DNA from: SIG450 sp045658425
Lineage (GTDB): Bacteria > Bacillota > Clostridia > UMGS1840 > HGM11507
Direction of reading: 5' to 3'
DNA: 24,101 nt
Assembly (NCBI GenBank): GCA_045658425.1
Contig: JAZOVB010000232.1
Coordinates: forward strand, 1-24,101
Within the stretch, counting starts at the first letter, position 1. Each line of letters begins with the position of its first letter. The notes under the pieces are model-generated. The model searched no databases. It was given only the letters and a program-made list of their open reading frames with translations, and was not told the origin of the DNA. The position numbers were made by a program, and so were the translations under genes. Positions 6,786-15,354 of this stretch are shown in pieces.

Positions 6786-9700
6786 TTATATTATCGCACC
6801 GTACTGTCTCAGGATTTCAATTTCCTTTTCGGTAAGAGGGCGGTCAGTGTGTAAGGATTTAAAATCCACACCAATATATTCAAGACCGTATCTGCCGATA
6901 ATTTTACCAAGATATTCAAGATGAATTGTACCATCCTTGTCATCTTTCGTTATACCAAATAATCCTACCGAATCATCTATCCCTTGCATTATCAGTCTTT
7001 TGTTATCCGGACTTATATTGACTCTGTTGGTGATGTTTCCAATGCCAAAAAAATCGTAGGAATATACCTCTTTGAATGTTGAAAGACTGTATATTTTTAC
7101 CGTCGTACAGCCGTTTCCATTGTTTACGGAAGCTGTAATATATTCTGATGTAATCTGCAAAAAGCTTCCTCTTACGGTAAAGATAACTTCAAAATTATTT
7201 GTTTCTCTTACTGCTATTTCCTTATAATTATGCTCGACTAAAAATCTTCCGTCAGGACTGAATTTTATTGCACACGCTCCGTCTTCAGGGGACAGGGAAG
7301 AATTAACCTTTTTTATTAACTTAGGGTTTTCACCCTCCCATATACAGAGAGTTCCTTTTTTTGAAATAGCGGAAATAAAATTTTTATATACCGAAATATC
7401 ATTTACGGCTTCCTTTTCGATATAAAGTCTATTACTTATATGCCCGGTGTCTATATCGGCTGTTACTATGTGTTTTAAATCTTGGTCATCAACTGTTGCA
7501 ACGGCCTTGTTTCCGAAAAAGGAAACAACCCTCATATTTTCAAGATTACCAAGTGGCTGATGAGTTTTTGCATCATAAACCGTATATCCATCAGCTTTGG
7601 CGGTTTGCCTTAATGCATACAAGGTGCTGTCACCATTAAAAACTGCAGTTCCTTTTATTGCATCTTTGTTAAGGCTTTGAAGAGCCGGAATTCCCAGTAA
7701 GCCCTCTATGTAGTCCATACCCGACAAACAAATGTGATTGGGAATGTTTAACATACTGCCATCAGGGCTTAATTCAATAGTTTCAACGGGACTGGAAAAG
7801 GGAATTCTTTTCTGACCTTTAAGTACCAGAGTTTCGGAATCAAATATTCTTAAGCTTTTGTCTCTTGAATATGTAACAATATATTTGTTATCGGGTGTGA
7901 AAGTAAAGTAATCTGTTTTTGTGGGACTTTCTTTTATCGTTGCTACCGGTGAGAAGCTGTCAGTATTATATATGGATATTTCCCCGGTTTGAGTACCCAC
8001 TGCCAGAATTTTTCCCGATTCATCAAAGGCTGCCTCGTTTATAATACCGTCTAATAAAATACTGTTTATTAAAATAAAGCTTTCCGAGGAATAAATGTTT
8101 AATTTGTTGTTAAAGCCTACTAAAAACTGCGCTCCCGCTCTATTGTATTTTACAAGGCTTTTAAAAATGAATAAAAACTCTGAATCAAATTCGGCAACTC
8201 CAAGCTCCTTAAAGTCTGAGTTATACATTCTTCCTTTTATTATTCCCTCTCCTGCATCCCGCTCGATTGTAATTAGGGTATTCTCTTTAAAACAGCTTAT
8301 CTCTTTAGTATCTTCTCCTACAATCTTGCTTCCTCTTTCCGCAGCGGAAGTTGTATCCCAAAGCACAAGCTTTTTTTCAATATCCCATTGGTCTTCTTTT
8401 TCGATTAAAAGGGCAAGACAGGAATTATTCAAGGCAAATGAAGCATCAATTATGCTTTGGTCTTTATGGGGAGAAAATACGGTTGCCACCGAAAAATCCC
8501 GGATACGGCGAATTTCAATTTTTTCGGTGGATAAAAGCATTACATATTCTTTGTCATCGGTAAAACGGACAGATTCAGTATATGGTATTTTTTCCATTTG
8601 TACCATCTCACCCGTTTTTAAGCTAAAACGGCAAATGTAATTTTCAGATGAGTTAACGGTAATAATCTCATCTTCCCTAAAGCAAACACCCAAAAGACTG
8701 CCATTGTGTTCAAAGGTTTTGATTAAGTTTCCGGTTTTTGTTTCCCATATTTTTATTTTGCCCTCTTCGTCTGTAGAAATAAGCTCTGAGCCATCCTCGC
8801 TGAAGCAAAGACCGGAAATTCTGTCCTTATGTCCCGTTGGGAAAAGTGAGTCAGCGTTTACCTTTGACCCATCAAGCAGAGCAGAAAGACCGTAAATTCC
8901 AAGCTCTGTTTCATTAAGAGAGCATTTTGTTAAATCAAGCCGTGACAGATTGATTCCCGCAAGAGCTTTTCTTGTATCCTGTAATATTTTAAGCAGTGAA
9001 TATAAATTAAAGCCGTGATTTTTTTCAAAGGTATCACGATAAATATCGAGAGCTCTTTCAATTAAAGAGCTGTCGCTTTCATTACTTTTTATTACAGAGT
9101 TATATTTTCCTTTATCATAATAGGGTGTGTTTTTATGTTCGCCAAGATACTCACCTGTAAATTTGCGTACAACCGTGCTTATCGGCTCATCCTTAAAGAC
9201 CTTGTCCATACATTCAAGGGCTTTGTCCTTTTCCCCCTCTTCATAAAGGTAGACCGAAAGACGCATGGTGTTTACAATACTTACAGAAGTAAAATAATCA
9301 CGGATATGCTGATGAATAAAACCATATTTTCCATTTGTTTCCTGAAGTATTCCAAGACAGGAAACTGAGCATCTGACAATATCTTCCGAAACCTCGGTTA
9401 TATCCTCTCCCATTCGCTGTATAATATCCTTGGCAACCTTATAGGTATGATTTTTTGCTGTTTGTCCCTTGCGGAATTTTAAGAAAATCTCTCTGCCGAA
9501 TTCTCCGCAGATTGCAGTATCAGAGGTATCAGTAAGTATAGGCTCAATTATTTTTTTAATTTCACGCAGACTTAAATAGAATTCGCCTCTCATTTCCATT
9601 TTTCGTGCGATTTCAGGCAGGATAAAATCAAGAATAAAATTCTGCATATCGGCGTTTATTCTTTTCTTCTGCACGGCACTTGCCGCTTTTGAAACATTAT

Positions 9701-11126
9701 CCTCAACCGTTGCAAGTCTTTTCTGAATTGTATATACGGATATATTATCTCTTCTCTCATTAAAGAAGGTTTTTAAAATTTCTCCCTGTGTGGTTATGCC
9801 CTCAGACTCAGATAAGGTGGCATACATAGTTAAGAAAAGAGGTATTTCAAGAGTTTTCAATAAGCTTTTATCTTTTGCTATACGGTCTCTTTTCTTTTGT
9901 GAAAATCCCGCTTTTTCAAGATATTCCATTATATCATTTTCATCTTTTCCGATAAGCTTAAGTCTTTCGATTGAACTGCTGTTTATCCCGTCTTCATCAG
10001 AACGGCCGGTAAGTACCACTCTTACATTGGGACATTCGGACATAATCATATTGATTTCCGCCATAATCATCTGTGCTACGGTAAGCCCTGTTTCTTCAAC
10101 AGTTACAGAAGAAACCTCGTTAAGTCCGTCCAAAAGCAGTAAATACTCGGGCACCGGTTTTGTTCCCGGCATAAAAATATCCATAATAGGCTTTACCGCA
10201 ATCTCGTAAGAAAGGGTAGAGAATACCTCATCTATATCATTTACATCGCTGAAAGAAAACTGTTTTATACTGCGGTCGGATCTTAATTGCTTATATACCG
10301 ACCTTCTGATAAAGCTTGATTTTCCGTTTCGGTAAAGCTCTCCGTAAGTGTCAGGGGCGAAAGAAAGCTCAATAAATATGGGTATCTGCGTATTGGATGA
10401 ATACATCTTATCCTCATAGCTTGAGTTCATTATATGCATAAGTGCGGTTGTTTTTCCTATACCGCCCTGACCGATTAAATATATATGACGGTCAGTCCCG
10501 CAAACAGCGTCAATAAGACTTTTCTTTTCATTGGCTTTATCGGAAACGGTAACCGCCATTTCATGACTTTTCTGTTCATTAGCTAAGACACCCGGCAAGA
10601 TTCCCTCCACAATATTAATTCCTGCAAAACGACCTCCCGGCTTTTTACTTGTTTCAAGCCATCTGTGTGCCGCGTACCATATATTCCGACGGTTGGCTTT
10701 AGTGATTATCTTTAACAGAGCATCAAAATTTCCGAATAAGTCTCCGCTGTAATCTATATTAACAATCCTTTTTATACTTTCGGGGAGGTCTTTTTCATTA
10801 GGTAATGTATAAGAATCCGGAAGAAGTATGATAAAATTACATTCTTCCTCGTTTTCATAATATCTTTCAAGGGCAATTTCTATTTCCGTGCGTACCCAGT
10901 CTTCACCGTCTCTAAATTTAAAAACATCCGGTGTGGCAATTAATATATAGTTAGGTGTATTTTTAACATTACATTTAAGCTGTGATGGAAAATCCTTACC
11001 ATGCTCCATCTTTTTTGAATCAAAAAATACCCTTAAGCCTTTGTTTGTAAGCTCTTTGTAAAGCTCTTTTGCATACTCTTCTCCATCACTTCTTCTGTAT
11101 GATATAAAAACATCATAAATTTCCAA
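6786..11126 (-). CDS. TIR-NACHT-WD40 protein, NLR-like STAND NTPase (putative anti-phage / abortive-infection sensor)
   Basis: This 1446-residue protein has four visible modules. (1) TIR domain, about 1-135, opening YDVFISYRRSDGEEYA; DWVRTEIEIAL (76-86) parallels the catalytic segment of SARM1 (DWVHKEIVTAL), placing Glu81 at the NADase glutamate. (2) NACHT-type P-loop ATPase: Walker A GQGGIGKTT (219-227), Walker B LLLLDGLNEV (329-338), sensor VVLTGR (370-375), and a winged-helix end FIHQHIRDYF (603-612). (3) A short pentapeptide-like linker, INLSRLDLTKCSL (725-737). (4) About 15 WD40-like blades from about 765 to 1405, the first canonical (GHKDRISGLCFSEDGS...IKIWETKTG), the rest divergent, enough for two propellers. 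By family knowledge, WD40 would sense, NACHT oligomerise, and TIR deplete NAD+ to arrest infected cells; that is inferred. The start is TTG at 11126, with GGGGGG 6 nt upstream and no earlier in-frame start. No partner gene is adjacent; it looks self-contained. Confidence 0.92.
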   Translation of the reverse strand: MEIYDVFISYRRSDGEEYAKELYKELTNKGLRVFFDSKKMEHGKDFPSQLKCNVKNTPNYILIATPDVFKFRDGEDWVRTEIEIALERYYENEEECNFIILLPDSYTLPNEKDLPESIKRIVNIDYSGDLFGNFDALLKIITKANRRNIWYAAHRWLETSKKPGGRFAGINIVEGILPGVLANEQKSHEMAVTVSDKANEKKSLIDAVCGTDRHIYLIGQGGIGKTTALMHIMNSSYEDKMYSSNTQIPIFIELSFAPDTYGELYRNGKSSFIRRSVYKQLRSDRSIKQFSFSDVNDIDEVFSTLSYEIAVKPIMDIFMPGTKPVPEYLLLLDGLNEVSSVTVEETGLTVAQMIMAEINMIMSECPNVRVVLTGRSDEDGINSSSIERLKLIGKDENDIMEYLEKAGFSQKKRDRIAKDKSLLKTLEIPLFLTMYATLSESEGITTQGEILKTFFNERRDNISVYTIQKRLATVEDNVSKAASAVQKKRINADMQNFILDFILPEIARKMEMRGEFYLSLREIKKIIEPILTDTSDTAICGEFGREIFLKFRKGQTAKNHTYKVAKDIIQRMGEDITEVSEDIVRCSVSCLGILQETNGKYGFIHQHIRDYFTSVSIVNTMRLSVYLYEEGEKDKALECMDKVFKDEPISTVVRKFTGEYLGEHKNTPYYDKGKYNSVIKSNESDSSLIERALDIYRDTFEKNHGFNLYSLLKILQDTRKALAGINLSRLDLTKCSLNETELGIYGLSALLDGSKVNADSLFPTGHKDRISGLCFSEDGSELISTDEEGKIKIWETKTGNLIKTFEHNGSLLGVCFREDEIITVNSSENYICRFSLKTGEMVQMEKIPYTESVRFTDDKEYVMLLSTEKIEIRRIRDFSVATVFSPHKDQSIIDASFALNNSCLALLIEKEDQWDIEKKLVLWDTTSAAERGSKIVGEDTKEISCFKENTLITIERDAGEGIIKGRMYNSDFKELGVAEFDSEFLFIFKSLVKYNRAGAQFLVGFNNKLNIYSSESFILINSILLDGIINEAAFDESGKILAVGTQTGEISIYNTDSFSPVATIKESPTKTDYFTFTPDNKYIVTYSRDKSLRIFDSETLVLKGQKRIPFSSPVETIELSPDGSMLNIPNHICLSGMDYIEGLLGIPALQSLNKDAIKGTAVFNGDSTLYALRQTAKADGYTVYDAKTHQPLGNLENMRVVSFFGNKAVATVDDQDLKHIVTADIDTGHISNRLYIEKEAVNDISVYKNFISAISKKGTLCIWEGENPKLIKKVNSSLSPEDGACAIKFSPDGRFLVEHNYKEIAVRETNNFEVIFTVRGSFLQITSEYITASVNNGNGCTTVKIYSLSTFKEVYSYDFFGIGNITNRVNISPDNKRLIMQGIDDSVGLFGITKDDKDGTIHLEYLGKIIGRYGLEYIGVDFKSLHTDRPLTEKEIEILRQYGAII

Positions 11127-11157
11127 GTTTGTCCCCCCTGAACTTTTTACTAACTAC

Positions 11158-11186
11158 ATTATACCTGTAAATATTAAAAAAAGCAA
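11158..11186 (-). promoter_or_regulatory. Promoter of the TIR-NACHT-WD40 gene
   Basis: On the minus strand TTGCTT (11181-11186), 17-bp spacer, perfect TATAAT (11158-11163). The predicted start point is about 25 nt before the TTG codon, leaving room for the GGGGGG ribosome binding site at 11133-11138. The -35 is a weak match, in line with low basal expression. Confidence 0.6.
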
Positions 11187-11198
11187 ATAATATATTAA

Positions 11199-11252
11199 TA
11201 GCCGCCGGATAGCTATCCGGCGGCTAGTCATCGGATAGCTATCCGATGGCTA
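11199..11252. repeat. Two tandem 28-bp palindromes sharing the core CGGATAGCTATCCG
   Basis: The first unit (11199-11226) is a perfect palindrome with arms TAGCCGCCGGATAG; the second (11225-11252) is the same design with arms TAG(C/T)CATCGGATAG and one mismatched pair. They overlap by a TA dinucleotide. Compensatory changes (GCC to CAT in one arm, matched in the other) keep the symmetry, which implies selection on the fold or on dyad binding. They sit between the pheT stop and the -35 of the TIR gene. They could be the pheST terminator (A/T-rich tract follows on the minus strand), an operator, or a mobile repeat. Confidence 0.7.
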
Positions 11253-11308
11253 TAGGTTGTGTTGTAACGGCAAAAACCACTGTCAACAGAACACCCCTTG
11301 CCTATTAT

Positions 11309-13669
11309 TTAGGATTTTAAAGGTATATTCTTTGTTGCAAGTTCTTCAATAATCTTATTTGCGATTTCCATAACTTCATCACGGGTTAATGTTCTGTCGC
11401 TATGCGAGAATAACATTCTTATTGTTATTGATTTACCTGTCTCATCTTCGTAGGTGCCTGTAACGGTTACCTTTTTAATAAGGTCGCAGTTCTGTGCTGT
11501 TATTGCCTTGCCGATTGGCTCAAACTTATCTGAGATAAAGGTTAAGTCAATTTCCATTTCAGGGAAACGGGAAGGCTCAGAGTATGCGATGCTTTCGTTT
11601 TTAAGCTTTGCAAATTCCTTAACATCAATTTCCATAAATACGATTGAAGCCTTTTTATCAATCTTTTTGGAAACGGTAGGATGAACAACACCCATATTTC
11701 CAAGTCTTACTCCGTCAACATAAATTCCGTTTAAGTTCTTTATGTGTTCATAAGAGTGGGTTGCCTCTTCTTTTTTGAATGTAATAGTTTTATGCTTTAA
11801 GTCATCACAAAGGGAGGCAATAATATCTCTTAAATGTAAGTATAGGGCAGGAACATCCTTTTCCTTTGAGTATAAAGTTACCGCCAACTTTTTCTTTTCG
11901 ATACAAAGATTGTTTTCGTCAACCCCCTCAACAACTCTGCCTATTTCAAATACACCAAACTCAGGTTTGAAGCCTGTGTTGTATTTTACCTGACAAAGCT
12001 GGGTAGGTATAATTGATTTTCTTATGGTTTCAATATTCGGATTGGTAGCATTCTGAAGCTTGATGTTATCCTCCACATCAATACCGAGAGCCTTATATTC
12101 GTCATTATAAGCCCATACATAAGAGTGAAGCTCGTGAAGAGAATACTTCTTAACTAATATATCCTTTATATTATCCTCATCCATTTTTTCAATATCTGCT
12201 CTTACGGGATATAAAGGTGCCATTGCGGTATTGACATCGAAATTGTCATATCCGTAAATTCTTGTGATTTCCTCAATAATATCCGCTTTCATTGTAACAT
12301 CCTTGGTTGCTCTGAAGCTTGGAACCGTTACATCAAAGGTATCATTTTCACATTCTGCTTTAAAGCCTAAGGAAATCAAGGTCTTTAAAATGGTTTCCTT
12401 TGAAATTTCAATACCTGTGTATTTATCAACAAAGGCTTTGTCAAAGGTAAGATTTACAGTATCATATTTTTTTGCATATTCGTCTGTAAGAGCAGAAACC
12501 ACCTTAACAGACGGGTCAATCTCAAGTAAAAGATTTAAAAATCTTCCGATTGCAGGAACGGTCATTTCAGGGTCAAGACTCTTTTCATATCTTTGAGAAG
12601 CATCCGTTCTGTGTGAAAGTCTTACGGTAGATTTTCTTACCGAAACCGAATCAAAGGTTGCAGACTCTAAAGTAAGTCTTGAGGTATCCTCAACAATTTC
12701 CGAATCAAGACCGCCCATAATACCCGCTATTGCAACAGGAGTATTATCATCACAAATCATAAGAGTATTTTCATCAATTTCTCTTTCCACGCCGTCTAAA
12801 GTTGTGAAATTAAAAGGCTTATCAAATCTCTTTATTCTTATTTTTTCAACCTTTCTTGAATCGAAAGCGTGCATTGGCTGACCCATTTCAAGCATTAAAT
12901 AGTTTGTCAGGTCGGCAAGTAAGTTTATAGAACGCATTCCGCAGTAGAATAATCTTATTTTCATATTCTGTGGGCTTACATTCTTTGTGATATTTTCAAC
13001 CTGAATACATGAGTATCTTAAACAAAGAGGGTCCTCAATTTTCATATCAACCTTTGGTAAATTGTTAAAGGCATCTAAATCTATAGTTGGGATTTCCTTT
13101 AAAGGTCTTCCTGAAAGAGCCGCAAATTCTCTTGCGATACCATAATGCCCCCAAAGGTCAGGACGGTTGGTTAATGATTTATTGTCAACCTCGAAAATAA
13201 TATCTTCAATTTCGTAAACCTCTTTCAAATCCTTACCATTAGGTAAATCAAGGGGCAGGTCCATAATTCCCGCATTATCATCACTCATACCAAGCTCTTT
13301 TTCAGAACAGCACATACCGTAAGATGTATATCCTGCAAGAGCACGTGGGGCAATTTCAATTTCCCCTATTTTTGCACCAACCTTGGCAAAAGCGGTTTTC
13401 ATACCAACTCTTACATTGGGCGCCCCGCAGACAACATCTGTTAATTTTCCGTCACCTGCATCCACCTTAAGAAGATGAAGCTTTTTAGAGTCGGGATGGT
13501 CGTTAACCTCCATAATTTCGGCAACAACTATTCCCGAAATATCACTCCCCTTAAAGAAAATTTCATTTTCTACTTCCGCAGTGGATAAGGAAAACTGATT
13601 TATTAATTTTAATTTGTCAAGACCTGAAAGGTCAACAAAATCTGAAATCCAGTTCATTGATAGTAACAT
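11309..13669 (-). CDS. pheT: Phenylalanine--tRNA ligase beta subunit
   Basis: PheT forms the cytosolic alpha2beta2 enzyme with PheS that charges tRNA-Phe. The 786-residue product has the bacterial layout: the N-terminal MLLSMNWISDFVDLSGL; an EMAP-like OB tRNA-binding domain (about 40-150, with HPDSKKLHLLKVD and VVCGAPNVR); the B3/B4 editing region, preceded by EVDNKSLTNRPDLWGHYGIARE; the B5 domain and the catalytic-like core; and a C-terminal ferredoxin-fold anticodon-binding domain (about 695-786, EMEIDLTFISD... MLFSHSDRTLT). The ATG is chosen because GGAGGTGGGCGT directly precedes it; that Shine-Dalgarno sequence overlaps the pheS stop (gap 11 nt), so the two are translationally coupled. 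Expression should follow the upstream T-box. Confidence 0.97.
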   Translation of the reverse strand: MLLSMNWISDFVDLSGLDKLKLINQFSLSTAEVENEIFFKGSDISGIVVAEIMEVNDHPDSKKLHLLKVDAGDGKLTDVVCGAPNVRVGMKTAFAKVGAKIGEIEIAPRALAGYTSYGMCCSEKELGMSDDNAGIMDLPLDLPNGKDLKEVYEIEDIIFEVDNKSLTNRPDLWGHYGIAREFAALSGRPLKEIPTIDLDAFNNLPKVDMKIEDPLCLRYSCIQVENITKNVSPQNMKIRLFYCGMRSINLLADLTNYLMLEMGQPMHAFDSRKVEKIRIKRFDKPFNFTTLDGVEREIDENTLMICDDNTPVAIAGIMGGLDSEIVEDTSRLTLESATFDSVSVRKSTVRLSHRTDASQRYEKSLDPEMTVPAIGRFLNLLLEIDPSVKVVSALTDEYAKKYDTVNLTFDKAFVDKYTGIEISKETILKTLISLGFKAECENDTFDVTVPSFRATKDVTMKADIIEEITRIYGYDNFDVNTAMAPLYPVRADIEKMDEDNIKDILVKKYSLHELHSYVWAYNDEYKALGIDVEDNIKLQNATNPNIETIRKSIIPTQLCQVKYNTGFKPEFGVFEIGRVVEGVDENNLCIEKKKLAVTLYSKEKDVPALYLHLRDIIASLCDDLKHKTITFKKEEATHSYEHIKNLNGIYVDGVRLGNMGVVHPTVSKKIDKKASIVFMEIDVKEFAKLKNESIAYSEPSRFPEMEIDLTFISDKFEPIGKAITAQNCDLIKKVTVTGTYEDETGKSITIRMLFSHSDRTLTRDEVMEIANKIIEELATKNIPLKS

Positions 13670-13680
13670 ACGCCCACCTC

Positions 13681-14733
13681 CTATTCGTCAAATGTAAACT
13701 GTGATAAGCTCTTTAAGCTTCCGCTGTTTAAATCTCTTATGTCTTTAACGCCGTATTTCATCATTGCAAGTCTGGTTAAGCCAAGACCAAATGCAAAGCC
13801 TGTGTACTCTTCAGGGTCAATTCCCCCCGCTTTTAAAACCTCGGGATGAATCATACCGCAGGGGCATAATTCAAGCCAACCTGAATGTTTACAGGAAGGG
13901 CATCCCTCTCCACCGCAGATAAGACAGCTTATATCAAGCTCAAAGCCGGGTTCTACGAATGGGAAAAAGCCGGGACGGAGTCTTACCTTAATATCCTTTT
14001 TAAACACTTCGGATAACATCTTCTTCATAAAGAATATAAGGTTAGAGATAGAAATATTTTTATCTACCATAACCCCTTCCATCTGGAAGAAGGTGTTTTC
14101 ATGACAGGCATCGGTTGCTTCATTTCTGAAACATCTTCCCGGGAAGATTGCTTTAATTGGTTTACCCTCGTTAAACAAAGATTCCTTATATTTTTTGTAA
14201 ATAGCATTCTGTGCCGCAGAGGTCTGACTCTTTAAAAGCTGACCGTTGGTTAAATAATAGGTATCCTGCATATCTCTTGCAGGGTGATGCTTGGGAATGT
14301 TCAAGGATTCAAAACATTCATAGTCGGTAACCACCTCGCTGTAATCCTCAACATTAAAGCCCATTGTTTTAAATATCTTTTCAAGCTCTCTTTGAACCAA
14401 AGTGATAGGATGATAAGAGCCTCTTTTTAAATCAAGGGGCATGGAAACATCAATTTCAGGCATTTTTTCAAGCTCTGCCTTAATTTGTGCTTCCTTAATT
14501 TCCTCCATTTTAGCAGCAATCAATTCACCTGCTTCGTTCTTAAGCTCGTTAACCTTACCGCCAAAATCTTTTTTCTCTTCAATTGACAGGTCTTTCATAC
14601 CCTTTAAAAGACCGGTAATAAGACCGTTTTTGCCAAGATATTCAACTCTTATACCGTCAAGGGTTTCCAACTCCGAAACTGTGGAAAGCTTTGATATAAG
14701 AGCTTCTCTTAATTCGGTAATCTGTTTACTCAT
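13681..14733 (-). CDS. pheS: Phenylalanine--tRNA ligase alpha subunit
   Basis: PheS carries the class II aminoacylation site. The 350-residue sequence has an N-terminal coiled coil (about 1-85), then motif 1 around SYHPITLVQRELEKIFKTMGF, motif 2 FRNEATDACHENTFFQMEG, and motif 3 GFAFGLGLTRLAMMKYGVKD with the conserved Arg. A cysteine cluster, CLICGGEGCPSCKHSGWLE, lies before motif 3 and could bind zinc; comparable CxxC pairs occur in some bacterial PheS, so I do not treat it as abnormal. The ATG follows AAAGGAAAAG. It is the first gene after the T-box terminator. Confidence 0.97.
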   Translation of the reverse strand: MSKQITELREALISKLSTVSELETLDGIRVEYLGKNGLITGLLKGMKDLSIEEKKDFGGKVNELKNEAGELIAAKMEEIKEAQIKAELEKMPEIDVSMPLDLKRGSYHPITLVQRELEKIFKTMGFNVEDYSEVVTDYECFESLNIPKHHPARDMQDTYYLTNGQLLKSQTSAAQNAIYKKYKESLFNEGKPIKAIFPGRCFRNEATDACHENTFFQMEGVMVDKNISISNLIFFMKKMLSEVFKKDIKVRLRPGFFPFVEPGFELDISCLICGGEGCPSCKHSGWLELCPCGMIHPEVLKAGGIDPEEYTGFAFGLGLTRLAMMKYGVKDIRDLNSGSLKSLSQFTFDE

Positions 14734-14773
14734 TTTTCTTTTCCTTTCTTATATATGGATATAATTTTGCAAT

Positions 14774-14803
14774 AAAAAAACCCGTCCCTTAAAAAAAGGG
14801 ACG
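14774..14803 (-). terminator. Regulated terminator of the pheST T-box
   Basis: CGTCCCTT and AAGGGACG (8 bp, A/T loop) are followed on the minus strand by GGTTTTTTT-type U-tract (14774-14782). The competing antiterminator would use the upstream T-box strand. Confidence 0.88.
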
Positions 14804-15005
14804 AGCAGAATTTACCCGCGGTACCACCCGGATTTCAATAAAAATTGACACTTTAAAAGCCTTTAACGGTGCCTGCCGCCCCATCATTTCCTATGGGGAA
14901 CTCTTTAAGCGAACTTCAGCTTATCTTATATAAAAAATGCTTTCAGCCTACGGCATTTTCTCTCTGATATACTACTTAAGCCTACTCTCTTAAATACAAA
15001 CGTTT
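14774..15005 (-). promoter_or_regulatory. T-box leader (tRNA-Phe-sensing riboswitch) of pheST
   Basis: The minus-strand leader has the invariant T-box GGGTGGTACCGCGGG (14815-14829), whose centre pairs with the uncharged tRNA acceptor end. Stem I includes an AG-bulge-like AGAGAG, a distal loop GGCTGAAAGC and a specifier region GAAGTTCGC (14909-14917) that places UUC (Phe) at 14911-14913. The T-box is followed by a terminator. Uncharged tRNA-Phe should stabilise the antiterminator and switch on pheS and pheT. Limits are set by the promoter start and the terminator tail. Confidence 0.92.
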
Positions 15006-15011
15006 TTATTA

Positions 15012-15039
15012 ATTATAGCATAAAATCCAAAAAAATCAA
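15012..15039 (-). promoter_or_regulatory. Promoter of the pheST T-box transcript
   Basis: Minus strand TTGATT (15034-15039), 16-bp spacer, perfect TATAAT (15012-15017), with the leader starting near 15005. It lies 12 nt beyond the XRE stop, with no terminator between. Confidence 0.75.
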
Positions 15040-15050
15040 GTTTTTTCTTT

Positions 15051-15257
15051 TTATTTAAGCATTTGCGGATTATCGGTTCTTTCTAAAAGATAATCAATAG
15101 ATACATTGAAATAATCTCCTAATTTAATTAAGGTTGCATAATCAGCCTCTCGTGCTCCGCTTTCATATCTGCTTATTGAGTTCTGATTCATATTAAGCTC
15201 AACTGCCAGTCTTAATTGAGAGATTCCCTTTGCCTTTCGTAATTCCTTTAATCTCAT
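15051..15257 (-). CDS. XRE-family helix-turn-helix regulator, 68 residues
   Basis: A minimal Cro/C1-type DNA-binding protein made almost only of the HTH domain. The scaffold MRLKELRKAKGISQLRLAVELN is followed by the recognition helix MNQNSISRYESGAREADYATL and the typical tail LGDYFNVSIDYLLERTDN. There is no sensor domain. The ATG is preceded by AAGGAGTGATTGT. It is divergent from a zinc-ribbon micro-gene, with TTGGTAT repeats in the shared region, which would suit autoregulation. Its targets beyond that are unknown; it may simply be a stand-alone regulator left near pheST. Confidence 0.93.
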   Translation of the reverse strand: MRLKELRKAKGISQLRLAVELNMNQNSISRYESGAREADYATLIKLGDYFNVSIDYLLERTDNPQMLK

Positions 15258-15268
15258 ACAATCACTCC

Positions 15269-15297
15269 TTGACTATATTATCCCACTTTGGTATTAT
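15269..15297 (+). promoter_or_regulatory. Candidate plus-strand promoter for the zinc-ribbon gene
   Basis: TTGACT (15269-15274), 17-bp spacer, TATTAT (15292-15297). The -35 overlaps the ribosome binding site of the divergent XRE gene. A second perfect TATAAT (15316-15321) lies closer to the gene but without a clear -35, and on the minus strand the reverse complement of 15293-15298 is also TATAAT for xre. Confidence 0.5.
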
Positions 15298-15323
15298 AAA
15301 AATATCCCGAATTGGTATAATTG
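15288..15323. promoter_or_regulatory. Possible operator: repeated TTGGTAT boxes
   Basis: TTGGTATTATAA (15288-15299) and TTGGTATAATTG (15312-15323) are similar 12-mers in direct orientation, 24 bp apart, overlapping all candidate -10 elements of the divergent xre / zinc-ribbon pair. Spacing near two helical turns fits side-by-side binding by a small HTH dimer. That XRE is the binder is inference. Confidence 0.4.
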
Positions 15324-15354
15324 AAAAAGTTAATGTAATTACAGAGGTGAAATT

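Noticed and set aside
8095..8640. 181-residue plus-strand open frame inside the TIR-NACHT-WD40 gene
   Set aside because: It is antisense to the WD40 region; Ser/Leu-rich composition is typical of a shadow frame.
11199..11252. Possible CRISPR-like repeat pair
   Set aside because: Only two units, directly abutting and palindromic, with no spacers and no cas genes nearby.
11281..11286. Minus-strand TTGACA as the -35 of the TIR gene promoter
   Set aside because: No acceptable -10 lies at 16-18 bp; the TATAAT at 11158-11163 with TTGCTT fits the start codon much better.
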